Positions 1 through 8,773 of a DNA stretch of 40,874 nucleotides are shown here, piece by piece; the first letter of the stretch is position 1, and every line of letters starts with the position of its first letter. The DNA comes from Bacteroidales bacterium (lineage in GTDB: Bacteria; Bacteroidota; Bacteroidia; Bacteroidales; UBA12077): positions 1-40,874 of the forward strand of contig JAKSCO010000337.1 in assembly GCA_022360575.1 (NCBI GenBank), written 5' to 3'. Made by a program: the position numbers and the translations under genes. The notes below the pieces were generated by a model, which did no database searches, was not told where the DNA came from, and saw only the letters and a program-made list of their open reading frames with translations.

Positions 1-6
1 AAATAT

Positions 7-1635
7 TTACTGCAAAATATCATAAATAGGTTTACCCGTTGCCGAATTAGGTGCCGTTATATTTAATATCCACGAAATAGTTGGAGCAATATCGATAACC
101 TCAACTGATTTATCAAGATGTTTTTGCTGAGTCTTCCACCCAAACCAAATTAAGGGGACATGAGTATCATAAGCATAAGCCGAACCCGAATTTGTTGCTT
201 TCCCATTTTTCTCTATCCAACCAGGCTCTAAATTAACAATTACGTCACCCGATCGTTTTTGGTTATAAGTATTTTGCACTCGTTGATTTACTCCTGACTG
301 AAAACTTGTGCTATTTATAGTTAAGCCCGGGAAAGCATTTGCTACTCCATTAAACTGAACCATAAAAGAAGCAACGTTTTGTTGTAATTCAAATAAATCA
401 ACTCCAGTTTCGTCAATTAAACTTTGATTAAAATAAATTTGGCGAGAATAATATGATTTTATCCATTCTCCATCTTTATGCAAAACACTTAAATAACTAT
501 TTAACAAAGTTACTGCTTTAGCTCCATCGAAAATTCCAGCATTTTGTTTTTTATACATTAGATATTCAGGCACATCTGCAACACCCCTATCTGATGTTAC
601 ATATATCAATACATTATCGAGCCCTACTTCTTTATCCAAAAAATTGATCAGATGTTCTAAATCCTTATCTAATCTCAAAAAAACATCTTCAAATTCAACC
701 GACCTTGGACCAAATAACTGTCCGACATAATTACTTGCAGAGAAACTTAACGATAAAAAATCGGGATATTGATCTTTTCCTAGTTTTTCGTTTACTATTG
801 CAGATATTGCAAAATCTTTCGTAAAAGTATTTCCATACGGAGAATACTTCAGATATTTATAATCTCCTGATCTTTTTTTCAAATACGATAAATCATAAGG
901 GAAAGTATGACGATAATTTTCAAAACCCAGTTCAAAATTATTATCATCAGGCAAACTATTCTTGTAATTATCAGACAAGGAATGCATACTAGCCCAATTT
1001 TTATCCATATAAATATCTTGGAAGCCTTTATTGTTGAAATCATCAACCCACAAAGGCAAAGAATCGGAATAATAGCTTCCTGTTTGCCATGTTCCATCAG
1101 CAACATTAAACCAAAAAGCATAATTAGCCAACTTACCTCCTGAAATAACAGATGAAACAGGATTTAACGAAATAGCTACAACCTTTGACCTACTGTTATT
1201 AGCTAATTTCATCTCATCGCCAAGAGTTGAACAGATTATATTTTGAGGAGAATAATTTTTTATCAATTTTCCGTTTTCGAAATAAAACTTTGGATCATTA
1301 GCACAACCAACAATTCTATTATTTAATTTATTGTACCAGTTATCTGATACAATTCCATGATCAGAGGGATTTGTTCCTGTGACAATACTCGCATGCCCAG
1401 GTCCATTCTGTGTTATTAAATAATTACAATGTGCCTGCGAACAAAGAACTCCATTGTTTATTATTCGTTTAAACCCATTTTCGCCAAACGATTCCCAATA
1501 ACGCAAAAGCATTTCGTGTCGCATTTGTTCTATAACTATTCCTACAACTAATTTGGGAGTTTTATTAATATGATTTTGAGCAATGCTATTTAAGGATAAG
1601 AATATTAATAAAAAACAAAAGTAGATTCTGTTCAT
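7..1635 (-). CDS. PafA-like alkaline phosphatase superfamily protein, probably catalytically inactive
   Basis: A 542-residue secreted protein with a signal peptide (about residues 1-20, ending SIAQ) and the fold signature of PafA-type alkaline phosphatase / type I phosphodiesterase. Visible are VVGIVIEQMR (31-39), GPGHASIVTG (78-87), NYVGQLFGP (302-310), VTSDRGVAD (346-354) and YDTHVPL (489-495). Active PafA has a nucleophilic Thr before APGH, metal ligands Asp in VVDQMR, Asp and His in DYVGH, Asp-His in ADHG, a late His, and a KDR motif. Here these read Asn77, Glu36, Asn302, Gln306, Asp349-Arg350, His492 and Asn158-Pro-Val160, so only one Asp and the last His survive. The reading frame is intact, so this is a maintained protein and not a decayed gene. 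It is the last gene of a likely ychF-crcB-this operon, 12 bp after crcB. The family call is firm; loss of activity is an inference from the residues. Confidence 0.85.
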   Translation of the reverse strand: MNRIYFCFLLIFLSLNSIAQNHINKTPKLVVGIVIEQMRHEMLLRYWESFGENGFKRIINNGVLCSQAHCNYLITQNGPGHASIVTGTNPSDHGIVSDNWYNKLNNRIVGCANDPKFYFENGKLIKNYSPQNIICSTLGDEMKLANNSRSKVVAISLNPVSSVISGGKLANYAFWFNVADGTWQTGSYYSDSLPLWVDDFNNKGFQDIYMDKNWASMHSLSDNYKNSLPDDNNFELGFENYRHTFPYDLSYLKKRSGDYKYLKYSPYGNTFTKDFAISAIVNEKLGKDQYPDFLSLSFSASNYVGQLFGPRSVEFEDVFLRLDKDLEHLINFLDKEVGLDNVLIYVTSDRGVADVPEYLMYKKQNAGIFDGAKAVTLLNSYLSVLHKDGEWIKSYYSRQIYFNQSLIDETGVDLFELQQNVASFMVQFNGVANAFPGLTINSTSFQSGVNQRVQNTYNQKRSGDVIVNLEPGWIEKNGKATNSGSAYAYDTHVPLIWFGWKTQQKHLDKSVEVIDIAPTISWILNITAPNSATGKPIYDILQ

Positions 1636-1647
1636 GTTTTCTAGAAC

Positions 1648-2013
1648 TTAAAGATTTTTAGCTAAAATAACCAATACACCAATCCCTACAGACACACTTA
1701 TTAGTATATTTAAAATCGCAAATAAATAATTTCCCGATTTAATTAACTCAAACGACTCGTAACTAAATGTCGAAAAAGTACTAAACCCTCCACAGAAGCC
1801 AATAACAATTAGAGCTTTAATGTTTGGAGGTATTTCAATTTTATTATTAAATAGATAAATAACAACACCTAAAATGGTAGTACTTACTATATTTGAAATT
1901 AAAGTTGCAACCGGATTAATGTTTTTAAAACTTGATGTAATAAAATAAGAAATGGTGAACCGAGCAAGACTACCCAATCCACCACCTATAAATATTGCTA
2001 GTAAAATATTCAT
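1648..2013 (-). CDS. crcB: Fluoride ion channel CrcB/Fluc
   Basis: A 121-residue, four-helix inner-membrane protein of normal family length. It shows the Fluc signatures GGGLGSLARF near the N-terminus, a conserved Asn in the second helix (LISNIVSTTILG), and GFCGGFSTFSTFSYE, which carries the Phe-box residues and the central sodium site. Fluc channels work as antiparallel dual-topology dimers that export fluoride passively. It lies 11 bp downstream of ychF and 12 bp upstream of the PafA-like gene, all on the same strand. No fluoride riboswitch was recognised upstream; the gap to ychF is too short to hold one. It is a single-copy gene here, so a homodimer is expected. Confidence 0.93.
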   Translation of the reverse strand: MNILLAIFIGGGLGSLARFTISYFITSSFKNINPVATLISNIVSTTILGVVIYLFNNKIEIPPNIKALIVIGFCGGFSTFSTFSYESFELIKSGNYLFAILNILISVSVGIGVLVILAKNL

Positions 2014-2024
2014 TTAAAATATTT

Positions 2025-3122
2025 TTATACGTTAAATCGAATATTTAAAATATCACCATCTTCGACAATATAGTTTTTTCCTTCTACATTAAATTTTCCT
2101 GCTTCTTTCACTTTCACTTCCGATCCTAAACTTATATAATCGTTATATTTCATTACTTCGGCTCTAATAAATCCTCGTTCCAGATCACTATGAATAGCCC
2201 CGGCGGCTTGAGGTGCTGTCATTCCTTTTTTTATTGTCCAAGCTCTAATTTCTTTAGGTCCTACTGTAAAAAACGACATTAAATTTAGGAGCGAATAAGC
2301 ACTTCGAATTAATTTATTAACACCTGGCTCTTTCAGTCCAGCATCTGATAAAAATTCATTTCTATCATCTTCATCCTCAAGTTCGGCAATTTCGGCCTCA
2401 AGTTTTCCTGCAATTATTAATATTTCAGTATCCTGATCTTTAAGAGCATCTTTAACCTTTTCAACATATTCGTTTCCTGTATTAGCCGATTGGTCGTCAA
2501 CGTTACATACATAAACAACAGGCTTGGTAGTTAGTAGAAACAAATCATCAATATGTTTTTTATCTGCTTCCGAAAACTCATAGTCACGAGCATTTTTCAT
2601 CGACTCTAAATGCTCTTTCAATCCATTTAAAATCTCAATACCTTGCTTTGCGTCTTTATCTCCTGTTTTTACAAGTTTCTCATATCTCTGTATTTTCTTT
2701 TCAACAGATTCCAAATCTTTTACCTGCAATTCAAAATCAATTGTCTCAATATCTCGAACAGGATCAACCGAACCATCAACATGAGGTAGATTCTCATCAT
2801 CGAAACAACGTAAAACATGAATCAATGCATCCGTATTACGAATATCAGCTAAGAACTTATTACCAACCCCTTCGCCTTGATTTGCACCTTTAGTTAATCC
2901 AGGAATATCAAGTATTTCTACAGTAGCCGGAATTAACTTTTCTGTCGGTTGTTTTTCTGCCAATTCGTTTAATCTCAAATCAGGAACACTAATAACACCT
3001 ATATTTGATTTATTCGAACTAAAAGCAAAATTTGTTATCTCAACCTTTGCATTCGACATACAATTAAATAGTGTTGATTTCCCAACGTTTGTTATACCTA
3101 TAATTCCGCACTGTAAACCCAT
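2025..3122 (-). CDS. ychF: Redox-regulated ATPase YchF (Obg-family)
   Basis: A 365-residue cytosolic P-loop NTPase of the Obg/YchF family, normally ATP-specific and ribosome-associated. The G1 motif is GITNVGKSTLFN (9-20), G3 is DIPGLTKGANQGEG, followed by the YchF-typical GNKFLADIRNTDALIHVLRCF. A coiled-coil insert lies near residues 140-185. The C-terminal TGS-like region contains FFTVGPKEIRAWTI and AAGAIHSDLERGFIRAEVM, both characteristic of the family. Length is normal. It is the first gene of the ychF-crcB-PafA-like run; a TAATTTTG promoter-like element lies 38 bp upstream. Confidence 0.97.
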   Translation of the reverse strand: MGLQCGIIGITNVGKSTLFNCMSNAKVEITNFAFSSNKSNIGVISVPDLRLNELAEKQPTEKLIPATVEILDIPGLTKGANQGEGVGNKFLADIRNTDALIHVLRCFDDENLPHVDGSVDPVRDIETIDFELQVKDLESVEKKIQRYEKLVKTGDKDAKQGIEILNGLKEHLESMKNARDYEFSEADKKHIDDLFLLTTKPVVYVCNVDDQSANTGNEYVEKVKDALKDQDTEILIIAGKLEAEIAELEDEDDRNEFLSDAGLKEPGVNKLIRSAYSLLNLMSFFTVGPKEIRAWTIKKGMTAPQAAGAIHSDLERGFIRAEVMKYNDYISLGSEVKVKEAGKFNVEGKNYIVEDGDILNIRFNV

Positions 3123-3159
3123 AATTATATTTTATCTTAAAAAATTCGTTTTGAGGCTT

Positions 3160-3167
3160 CAAAATTA
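3160..3167 (-). promoter_or_regulatory. Probable -7 element of the ychF promoter
   Basis: The minus strand reads TAATTTTG, an exact match to the Bacteroidota -7 consensus TAnnTTTG, 38 bp before the ychF start. No clear TTTG -33 element is seen at 18-21 nt spacing, so the call rests on the -7 match and position. Confidence 0.4.
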
Positions 3168-3315
3168 CACTTTTTCAGTTTTTTAAAAAGAGCTTTTTCA
3201 ACAAAAAACAATTCGTCTTCAATTTACTAAAATAAATTGCAATTTATTAACATGAAAATCTGTATTTTTACAGCTTGAATTTTTCGAACTAATTTAGTAA
3301 TAACAAACAACAAAA

Positions 3316-4161
3316 ATGGCTGATATTCAAAATTTAGAAAAGATTGCATCGCAAGTTAGAAGAGACATAGTAAGGATGGTTCATGCTCAAAATTCGGGAC
3401 ACCCAGGCGGATCGTTAGGATGTACTGATTTTTTAACAGCATTATATTTCGATATTATGGAAGTTGATTCTAAAAAATTCGAAATGGATGGAAAAGAGGA
3501 GGATGTTTTCTTTCTATCTAACGGACACATATCTCCCCTTTGGTATAGCATATTAGCACGAAAAGGTTATTTCAATATCGAGGAGCTTGGAACATTTAGA
3601 ACAATAAATTCGAGATTACAAGGACATCCTACAACAAAAGAAGGTTTACCTGGAATTAGAATAGCTTCTGGATCTTTAGGTCAAGGGTTATCTGCTGCAT
3701 GTGGAACTGCTTTATCGAAAAAATTAAATAAAGACAATAAACTGGTTTTCTCTTTACACGGAGATGGAGAATTACAAGAAGGACAAATATGGGAAGCTGC
3801 ATTGTTTGCTACTCAACACAAAATCGATAATATAATAGCAACCGTTGATTACAATGGGCAACAAATAGACGGAGCTGTTGATTCTGTTATGACACTAGGA
3901 AACCTTAGAGCAAAATGGGAAAGCTTTGGTTGGGAAGTTCTTGAAATGAACGGAAATGTAATGTCGGATGTTATAGATACAATAAACAAAGCAAAAACAT
4001 TAACAGGAAAAGGGAAACCAATTGTTATTTTAATGAAAACAGAAATGGGAATGGGAGTTGATTTTATGATGGGATCGCATAAATGGCATGGAATAGCTCC
4101 TAACGACGAACAATTAGAAAGTGCTTTAAGTCAGCTAGAAGAAACTTTAGGTGATTACTAA
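3316..4161 (+). CDS. Transketolase, N-terminal (thiamine diphosphate-binding) subunit
   Basis: A 281-residue protein equal to the N-terminal half of transketolase, which transfers two-carbon units between sugar phosphates in the non-oxidative pentose phosphate pathway. It shows HAQNSGHPGGSLG (23-35), GHPTTKEGLPGIRIASGSLG, and the thiamine diphosphate/metal motif HGDGELQEGQIWEA followed by NGQQIDG. It lacks the Pyr and C-terminal domains, which are on a separate gene at 6173. Two-gene transketolases are common in Bacteroidota and archaea, but the halves usually adjoin. Here about 2 kb with two other genes separate them. The 193 bp upstream gap contains the promoter; no strong consensus element was identified. 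Confidence 0.95.
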   Translation: MADIQNLEKIASQVRRDIVRMVHAQNSGHPGGSLGCTDFLTALYFDIMEVDSKKFEMDGKEEDVFFLSNGHISPLWYSILARKGYFNIEELGTFRTINSRLQGHPTTKEGLPGIRIASGSLGQGLSAACGTALSKKLNKDNKLVFSLHGDGELQEGQIWEAALFATQHKIDNIIATVDYNGQQIDGAVDSVMTLGNLRAKWESFGWEVLEMNGNVMSDVIDTINKAKTLTGKGKPIVILMKTEMGMGVDFMMGSHKWHGIAPNDEQLESALSQLEETLGDY

Positions 4162-4282
4162 GAAATTTCGTAAAACTAAAAAATAACTTTTGTTATCCTA
4201 AAACGGTATACAAACAGATCATGTCTAAAATAATCTAATATCATTTATAGTTTTATTAAGGCAGATCATAAATTTTAAATAA

Positions 4283-4681
4283 ATGAAAAACATTGTAATT
4301 ATTGCACACGATGTAAAAAAACCTGAAATGGTGCAATTCCTTGACGAACATAAGGAGTGGATTTACGGTGTGAAACTTATAGCAACAGGGAGAACTGCTG
4401 AGTTTGTAGAGTCGAGAGGGATTGAAGTAGAACACTTGAGCCCCGGGAAATCTGGTGGTTATATAGAAATTACTGATCGTATAAAACAAAAAGAAATTGA
4501 TATCGTAATTTTCTTAAGAGATCCTCTTTTAAAAGTAGGTCATCATGAAGATATCCAGAATTTATTAGAGGCTTGTAATGTTAACAACATTCCGTTAGCA
4601 ACAAATTATGCTAGCGCCCAATTAATTATTCTGGGTCAGATAAAAAAAGAAGATTACGAAAGACGTAAATCAATGGATTAA
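4283..4681 (+). CDS. mgsA: Methylglyoxal synthase-like protein lacking the catalytic Asp
   Basis: A 132-residue MGS-fold protein. Methylglyoxal synthase converts dihydroxyacetone phosphate to methylglyoxal and phosphate. Aligned by eye to the E. coli enzyme, Asp20 (AHD), Asp91 (DPL), His98 and Asp101 are kept as Asp10, Asp80, His87 and Asp90, and the C-terminal IPLATNYASA matches IPVATNVATA. The catalytic base Asp71 in GGD is replaced by Tyr60 (KSGGYIEI). The phosphate-binding TGTTG is changed to TGRTA (35-39). The protein is about 20 residues shorter at the N-terminus than E. coli MgsA. It sits between the two transketolase halves, which fits sugar-phosphate metabolism. It may be a diverged or inactive MGS, or an enzyme with another reaction; the fold call is good, the activity doubtful. 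Confidence 0.75.
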   Translation: MKNIVIIAHDVKKPEMVQFLDEHKEWIYGVKLIATGRTAEFVESRGIEVEHLSPGKSGGYIEITDRIKQKEIDIVIFLRDPLLKVGHHEDIQNLLEACNVNNIPLATNYASAQLIILGQIKKEDYERRKSMD

Positions 4682-4713
4682 AAATTTAGGGTTTAACTTT
4701 CTACTATTACAAC

Positions 4714-6087
4714 TTGAATCGAATAATAGCTAACATATTTATTTTTGTTTTTTTGTTTTGTGCAATAGGATTAAAAGCTCAAAACAAAGAAGAAACACCA
4801 ACTACGAACATACTGTTTATTTTCGATGCATCGCAAAGCATGTATGGTTCGTGGGAAAGTGATAAAAAGATAAATATTGCACGTAAATATTTGATTCGAA
4901 TGATCGATAGTCTGGAGAACTTGAGCAATGTTCAGATGGCACTTAGAGTTTACGGACATCAGAGTCCTGTTCCGCCTCAAGATTGTAGTGATACTAAATT
5001 AGAAATTCCTTTTTCGAAAAATAACGCAGGACAAATACGTCAGAAACTACGTTTTTTGATTCCTAAGGGAACTTCGCCAATAACAAATTCATTACTACAA
5101 GCTGCCAATGATTTTCCGAAATACACCCAATGTCGAAATATAATTATTTTGATTACTGATGGCATTGAAGCTTGCGATGGAGATCCTTGTCAGGCATCAC
5201 TAGACTTACAAAAACGAGGGATTGTTTTAAAACCATTCATTATTGGTATTGGATTGGATCCTAAGGCACAGAAAATGTTCGATTGCGTAGGTCATACTTA
5301 CAACAGTATAAAAGAAGAGAAATTTAACTCAACACTGAAAGTTGTTATTTCGAGAATACTTAACTCTACTACAGCTCAAGTAAATTTACTCGATGCTAAT
5401 GGAATTCCTTCGGAAACAAATGTAAATATGACCTTTTTCGATCACATTTCAGGGAAAGTTAAATACAACCTTGTTCATACAATGAATTATATGGGCAATC
5501 CCGACACACTTGTTATTGATCCTCTTGTTAAATACGATATAATAGTACATACAATTCCGGCGGTAAAAAAAGAAAACATCGAACTTGCTATTGGAAAACA
5601 TAATACCATAGGACTTTCGACACCTCAAGGAATACTGAAAGTAACAAACAAAAGCAATCTAAACAGAGATGTTACTGTATTAGTAAAATCGAAGGACTCG
5701 AGAAAAACTATTAATACACAGAAAATAAACTCTGAGATAAAATATTTAGCCGGAACTTATAGCTTAGAAATACTTACAATACCCAGATTATATATTGATA
5801 ATGTAGAAATACATCAAAGTACTACAACAAAAGTAGATATCCCTCGTCCGGGGATTGCTAATTTTTCGTTATCAACATCGGGTTATGGTAGTATTTATAA
5901 AGAAACAGCTGATACATTGCAATGGATTTATAACCTAAACGAAACTCAATTGCGACAAAATTTAATTATTCTTCCAGGTGATTATCGTGTTGTATTTAGG
6001 GCTAAAAATTCCAGAGATTCGAAATATACAATTGACAAACGATTTAAGATTAAATCGGGCGCATCGAAAAAGATAACATTATTTTAA
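4714..6087 (+). CDS. Secreted von Willebrand factor type A domain protein
   Basis: A 457-residue exported protein. A signal peptide (1-23, ending LKAQ) begins directly at a TTG codon; no ATG fits, so TTG is taken as the start. The VWA domain (about 30-215) has an intact metal-ion-dependent adhesion site: DASQS at 38-42, Thr120 in PKGTSPI and Asp149 in LITDG. The sequence EACDGDPCQA after it supplies a possible disulfide. The remainder (220-457) looks like beta-rich repeats with no recognised domain. It lies 32 bp after the MGS-like gene and 85 bp before the transketolase C-half on the same strand. Role unknown; such proteins typically bind other proteins in the periplasm or at the surface. 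No lipobox is seen. Confidence 0.8.
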   Translation: MNRIIANIFIFVFLFCAIGLKAQNKEETPTTNILFIFDASQSMYGSWESDKKINIARKYLIRMIDSLENLSNVQMALRVYGHQSPVPPQDCSDTKLEIPFSKNNAGQIRQKLRFLIPKGTSPITNSLLQAANDFPKYTQCRNIIILITDGIEACDGDPCQASLDLQKRGIVLKPFIIGIGLDPKAQKMFDCVGHTYNSIKEEKFNSTLKVVISRILNSTTAQVNLLDANGIPSETNVNMTFFDHISGKVKYNLVHTMNYMGNPDTLVIDPLVKYDIIVHTIPAVKKENIELAIGKHNTIGLSTPQGILKVTNKSNLNRDVTVLVKSKDSRKTINTQKINSEIKYLAGTYSLEILTIPRLYIDNVEIHQSTTTKVDIPRPGIANFSLSTSGYGSIYKETADTLQWIYNLNETQLRQNLIILPGDYRVVFRAKNSRDSKYTIDKRFKIKSGASKKITLF

Positions 6088-6172
6088 AACTAAAATAGCT
6101 TCGAAGAAAGTAAAATTGAAGAAACGCCAAGTCTGAAAAAGGAAGAAATAGACAGGCATAAATAAAGAAAAA

Positions 6173-7126
6173 ATGAAGAAGATCGAATATTCAGAAAAGA
6201 AAGATACACGTTCTGGTTTTGGAGCAGGACTTTACGAACTAGGGAAGAAAAACGAAAAGGTTGTTGCCTTATGTGCTGATTTAACTGGCTCGTTAAAGAT
6301 GAATGAATTTGCAAATGATTTTCCTGAACGATTTTTTCAGTGCGGTATTGCTGAAGCTAATATGATTGGAACTGCAGCAGGATTAACTATAGGAGGCAAA
6401 ATTCCTTTTGCTGGGACTTTTGCTAATTTTGCTACAGGTAGAGTTTACGACCAAATACGTCAATCGGTAGCATACTCGGGTAAAAATGTAAAAATTTGTG
6501 CTTCGCATGCAGGATTAACTCTTGGCGAAGATGGAGCTACACATCAAATACTTGAAGATATAGGTTTAATGAAAATGCTTCCGGGCATGGTAGTTATAAA
6601 TCCTTGCGATTACAACCAAACCAAGGCAGCAACAATTGCTATTGCCGAATACGACGGGCCTGTATATCTACGCTTTGGGCGTCCTAAGGTTCCTAATTTT
6701 ACTCCTGCCGATCAGAAATTTGAAATAGGAAAAGCTATTACTTTAAACGAAGGTACTGATGTTAGCATTTTTGCTACCGGGCATTTAGTATGGAAAGCTA
6801 TCGAGGCAGGCGTAATTCTTGAAGAAAATGGAATATCTTGTGAAATAATAAATATTCATACAATAAAACCTTTAGACGAAGAAGCTATATTAAAATCTGT
6901 AGGTAAAACAAAAGCTGTAGTTACAGCCGAAGAGCATATGATGAATGGAGGTTTGGGCGATTCTGTAGCTCAATTGTTAGCTCGAAAAATGCCAACACCT
7001 ATTGAGATGGTTGCTGTTAACGACACCTTTGGCGAAAGCGGAAAACCAGAAGAGTTATTAACAAAATACGGAATAGATACACAAGACATAGTAAACTCTG
7101 TAAACACTGTTTTAAAAAGAAAATAA
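6173..7126 (+). CDS. Transketolase, C-terminal (pyrimidine-binding) subunit
   Basis: A 317-residue protein equal to the Pyr plus C-terminal domains of transketolase. Seen are [13 protein letters not shown], the catalytic-region [18 protein letters not shown] (containing the Glu that activates thiamine diphosphate), [15 protein letters not shown], the [16 protein letters not shown] motif, and [10 protein letters not shown]. It should pair with the 3316-4161 product to form one active transketolase. The start ATG at 6173 gives a normal family N-terminus. The ECF sigma gene starts 27 bp downstream on the same strand. Confidence 0.95.
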   Translation: MKKIEYSEKKDTRSGFGAGLYELGKKNEKVVALCADLTGSLKMNEFANDFPERFFQCGIAEANMIGTAAGLTIGGKIPFAGTFANFATGRVYDQIRQSVAYSGKNVKICASHAGLTLGEDGATHQILEDIGLMKMLPGMVVINPCDYNQTKAATIAIAEYDGPVYLRFGRPKVPNFTPADQKFEIGKAITLNEGTDVSIFATGHLVWKAIEAGVILEENGISCEIINIHTIKPLDEEAILKSVGKTKAVVTAEEHMMNGGLGDSVAQLLARKMPTPIEMVAVNDTFGESGKPEELLTKYGIDTQDIVNSVNTVLKRK

Positions 7127-7153
7127 TCCAGATATTCCTCTTGTAAAAGCATC

Positions 7154-7702
7154 ATGTACGAATACAGCGATAAAGAATTATTAGATTTATTTAGCGATAA
7201 TGAAAAAAGAAATTACGCATTTAATTTAATAGTACGCAAATATCAAGAAAAATTATATTGGCATATTCGTAAAATTGTAATACGACATGATGATGCTGAT
7301 GATATTTTACAAAATACCTTTGTTAAGGTATGGAAAGGATTAGATCGATTTAGACACGATTCGAAATTATATACTTGGTTATATCGAATTGCTACAAACG
7401 AATCGCTTACTTTCTTAAAACAACAAAAAACAAAATTTTTATTGCCTCTTGTTGATTACGAAAACTATTTAAATGAAACTCTCGAAAGTGATGAATATTT
7501 TAATGGTGATGAAATACAACGTAAGCTACAAAAGGCAATATTATGTTTGCCCGAAAAACAACGTATTGTTTTTAACTTAAAATATTTTGAAGAAATGAAA
7601 TACGACGATATGTCCGAAGTTTTGAATACTTCTGTTGGGGCATTAAAAGCTTCTTATCATCATGCTGTTAAGAAAATTGAGAATTATTTTAATGAAGATT
7701 AA
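7154..7702 (+). CDS. ECF-family RNA polymerase sigma factor
   Basis: A 182-residue group 4 sigma-70 factor. Region 2 contains DDADDILQNTFVKVWKGL and FRHDSKLYTWLYRIATNESL (promoter -10 recognition). Region 4 contains CLPEKQRIVFNLKYFEEMKYDDMSEVLNTSVGALKASYHHAVKKI, a helix-turn-helix for -35 binding. It begins 27 bp after transketolase and is followed by two small genes for a one-helix membrane protein and a periplasmic protein. That order is typical of Bacteroidota ECF modules, so its likely control is by the next gene product. The target promoters cannot be told from the sequence. Confidence 0.92.
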   Translation: MYEYSDKELLDLFSDNEKRNYAFNLIVRKYQEKLYWHIRKIVIRHDDADDILQNTFVKVWKGLDRFRHDSKLYTWLYRIATNESLTFLKQQKTKFLLPLVDYENYLNETLESDEYFNGDEIQRKLQKAILCLPEKQRIVFNLKYFEEMKYDDMSEVLNTSVGALKASYHHAVKKIENYFNED

Positions 7703-7758
7703 ACTTTTACATAAAGCCAATGTCAAATGGGCATTAGGGATTTTAATGGGGGATTGTT

Positions 7759-8205
7759 ATGAAAGATTTTAATTTGAATTTGGATGAATTGAAGGGGAAA
7801 TCAAAAAATCCATACTTTGTTCCAGACAATTATTTTAATGAATTACCTACACGTATTCAAAACAAAATAATGTCTGAATCGAAAAAACAAATTTGGGGTA
7901 TTCATATTTTTCAAAAAGTAGCTTCTCAGCTTGCTTTAGGATTTATGATTGTTCTTTTTGCTACAACAGCAATTATCAGTGTTGATTTTATTTTATCAAA
8001 TAGAACTCAAAAAATAAATGACGGTTTTTTTTCGCGAGAAACAGAAATTGATGCATCTGAATTTAGCGAAGAACACTTTATCAATATGCTTTTAAATGAT
8101 AAAAGAGAATCATTAAAAACAAAAGAAATTGAAACTAAGCATTACATTAATTATCTTGTAAATGAAAATATCGATTACTGTTTATTAATGAACGAAATGC
8201 ACTAA
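7759..8205 (+). CDS. Single-pass membrane protein, candidate anti-sigma factor
   Basis: A 148-residue protein with a soluble N-terminal part (1-55) containing NPYFVPDNYFNELPTRI, one hydrophobic helix (about 56-78, LALGFMIVLFATTAIISVDF) and an acidic soluble tail. The N-terminal sequence resembles small proteins commonly found after ECF sigma genes in Bacteroidota. No zinc-finger anti-sigma motif (HxxxCxxC) is present. Position 56 bp after the sigma gene and the topology suggest it holds the sigma factor at the inner membrane. This is inference from context; no family is firmly recognised. Confidence 0.55.
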   Translation: MKDFNLNLDELKGKSKNPYFVPDNYFNELPTRIQNKIMSESKKQIWGIHIFQKVASQLALGFMIVLFATTAIISVDFILSNRTQKINDGFFSRETEIDASEFSEEHFINMLLNDKRESLKTKEIETKHYINYLVNENIDYCLLMNEMH

Positions 8206-8332
8206 TAAGATTACAATATCGATACAACACAATACAATTTCGAAAACATCAGAGTTTATAAAAACTCACGAAATAACATCTAAGTGCATTAATAATTTAA
8301 AATATCATTGTTTAACTATAAAATTTATTCTT

Positions 8333-8773
8333 GTGAAATTAAAGTTATTTGTATTTGTCTTATTTATTCTTAGTTTAAGTACAAATATGTCAGCTCAAAA
8401 TAATGCTGAAGAAAAGATAAAATCAGAAAAGATTGCTTTTTTTACCAATATAATAGGACTTACAGCAAAAGAAGCACAAGTATTTTGGCCTGTTTATAAC
8501 GAATACTGGAATAAAAAAAATACTATTCTTAACAAAAGACGTAAAAAAATGTCTTTTTTTATGGAAAATAGTGATAAAATGAATAACGATGAAATGATTC
8601 AATATGCTGATCAATACATTCAGTTCGAAATTGAATTATCAGGACTACTCGAAGGGTATCATAAAAAGTTTAAAGCAATACTTCCTATCGAAAAAGTTAT
8701 GCGCATTTATTTAGCCGATTACGAATTTAAAAGCTATTTATTAAAAAAGATTCAGGAAAAAGGATCGAACTAG
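8333..8773 (+). CDS. Small periplasmic protein of an ECF sigma locus (Spy/CpxP-like helical)
   Basis: A 146-residue protein starting at a GTG codon, chosen because a signal peptide (1-21, ending MSAQ) begins right there. The mature part is predominantly helical and charged, with IGLTAKEAQVFWPVYNEYW and RRKKMSFFM. This is the layout of small periplasmic proteins that Bacteroidota genomes encode after ECF sigma factors and that are sometimes annotated as sensors of ECF sigma factors. LTAKEAQ resembles the LTxxQ motif of Spy/CpxP. It is probably the sensory or chaperone component of the 7154-8205 module; the exact function is unknown. Confidence 0.6.
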   Translation: MKLKLFVFVLFILSLSTNMSAQNNAEEKIKSEKIAFFTNIIGLTAKEAQVFWPVYNEYWNKKNTILNKRRKKMSFFMENSDKMNNDEMIQYADQYIQFEIELSGLLEGYHKKFKAILPIEKVMRIYLADYEFKSYLLKKIQEKGSN

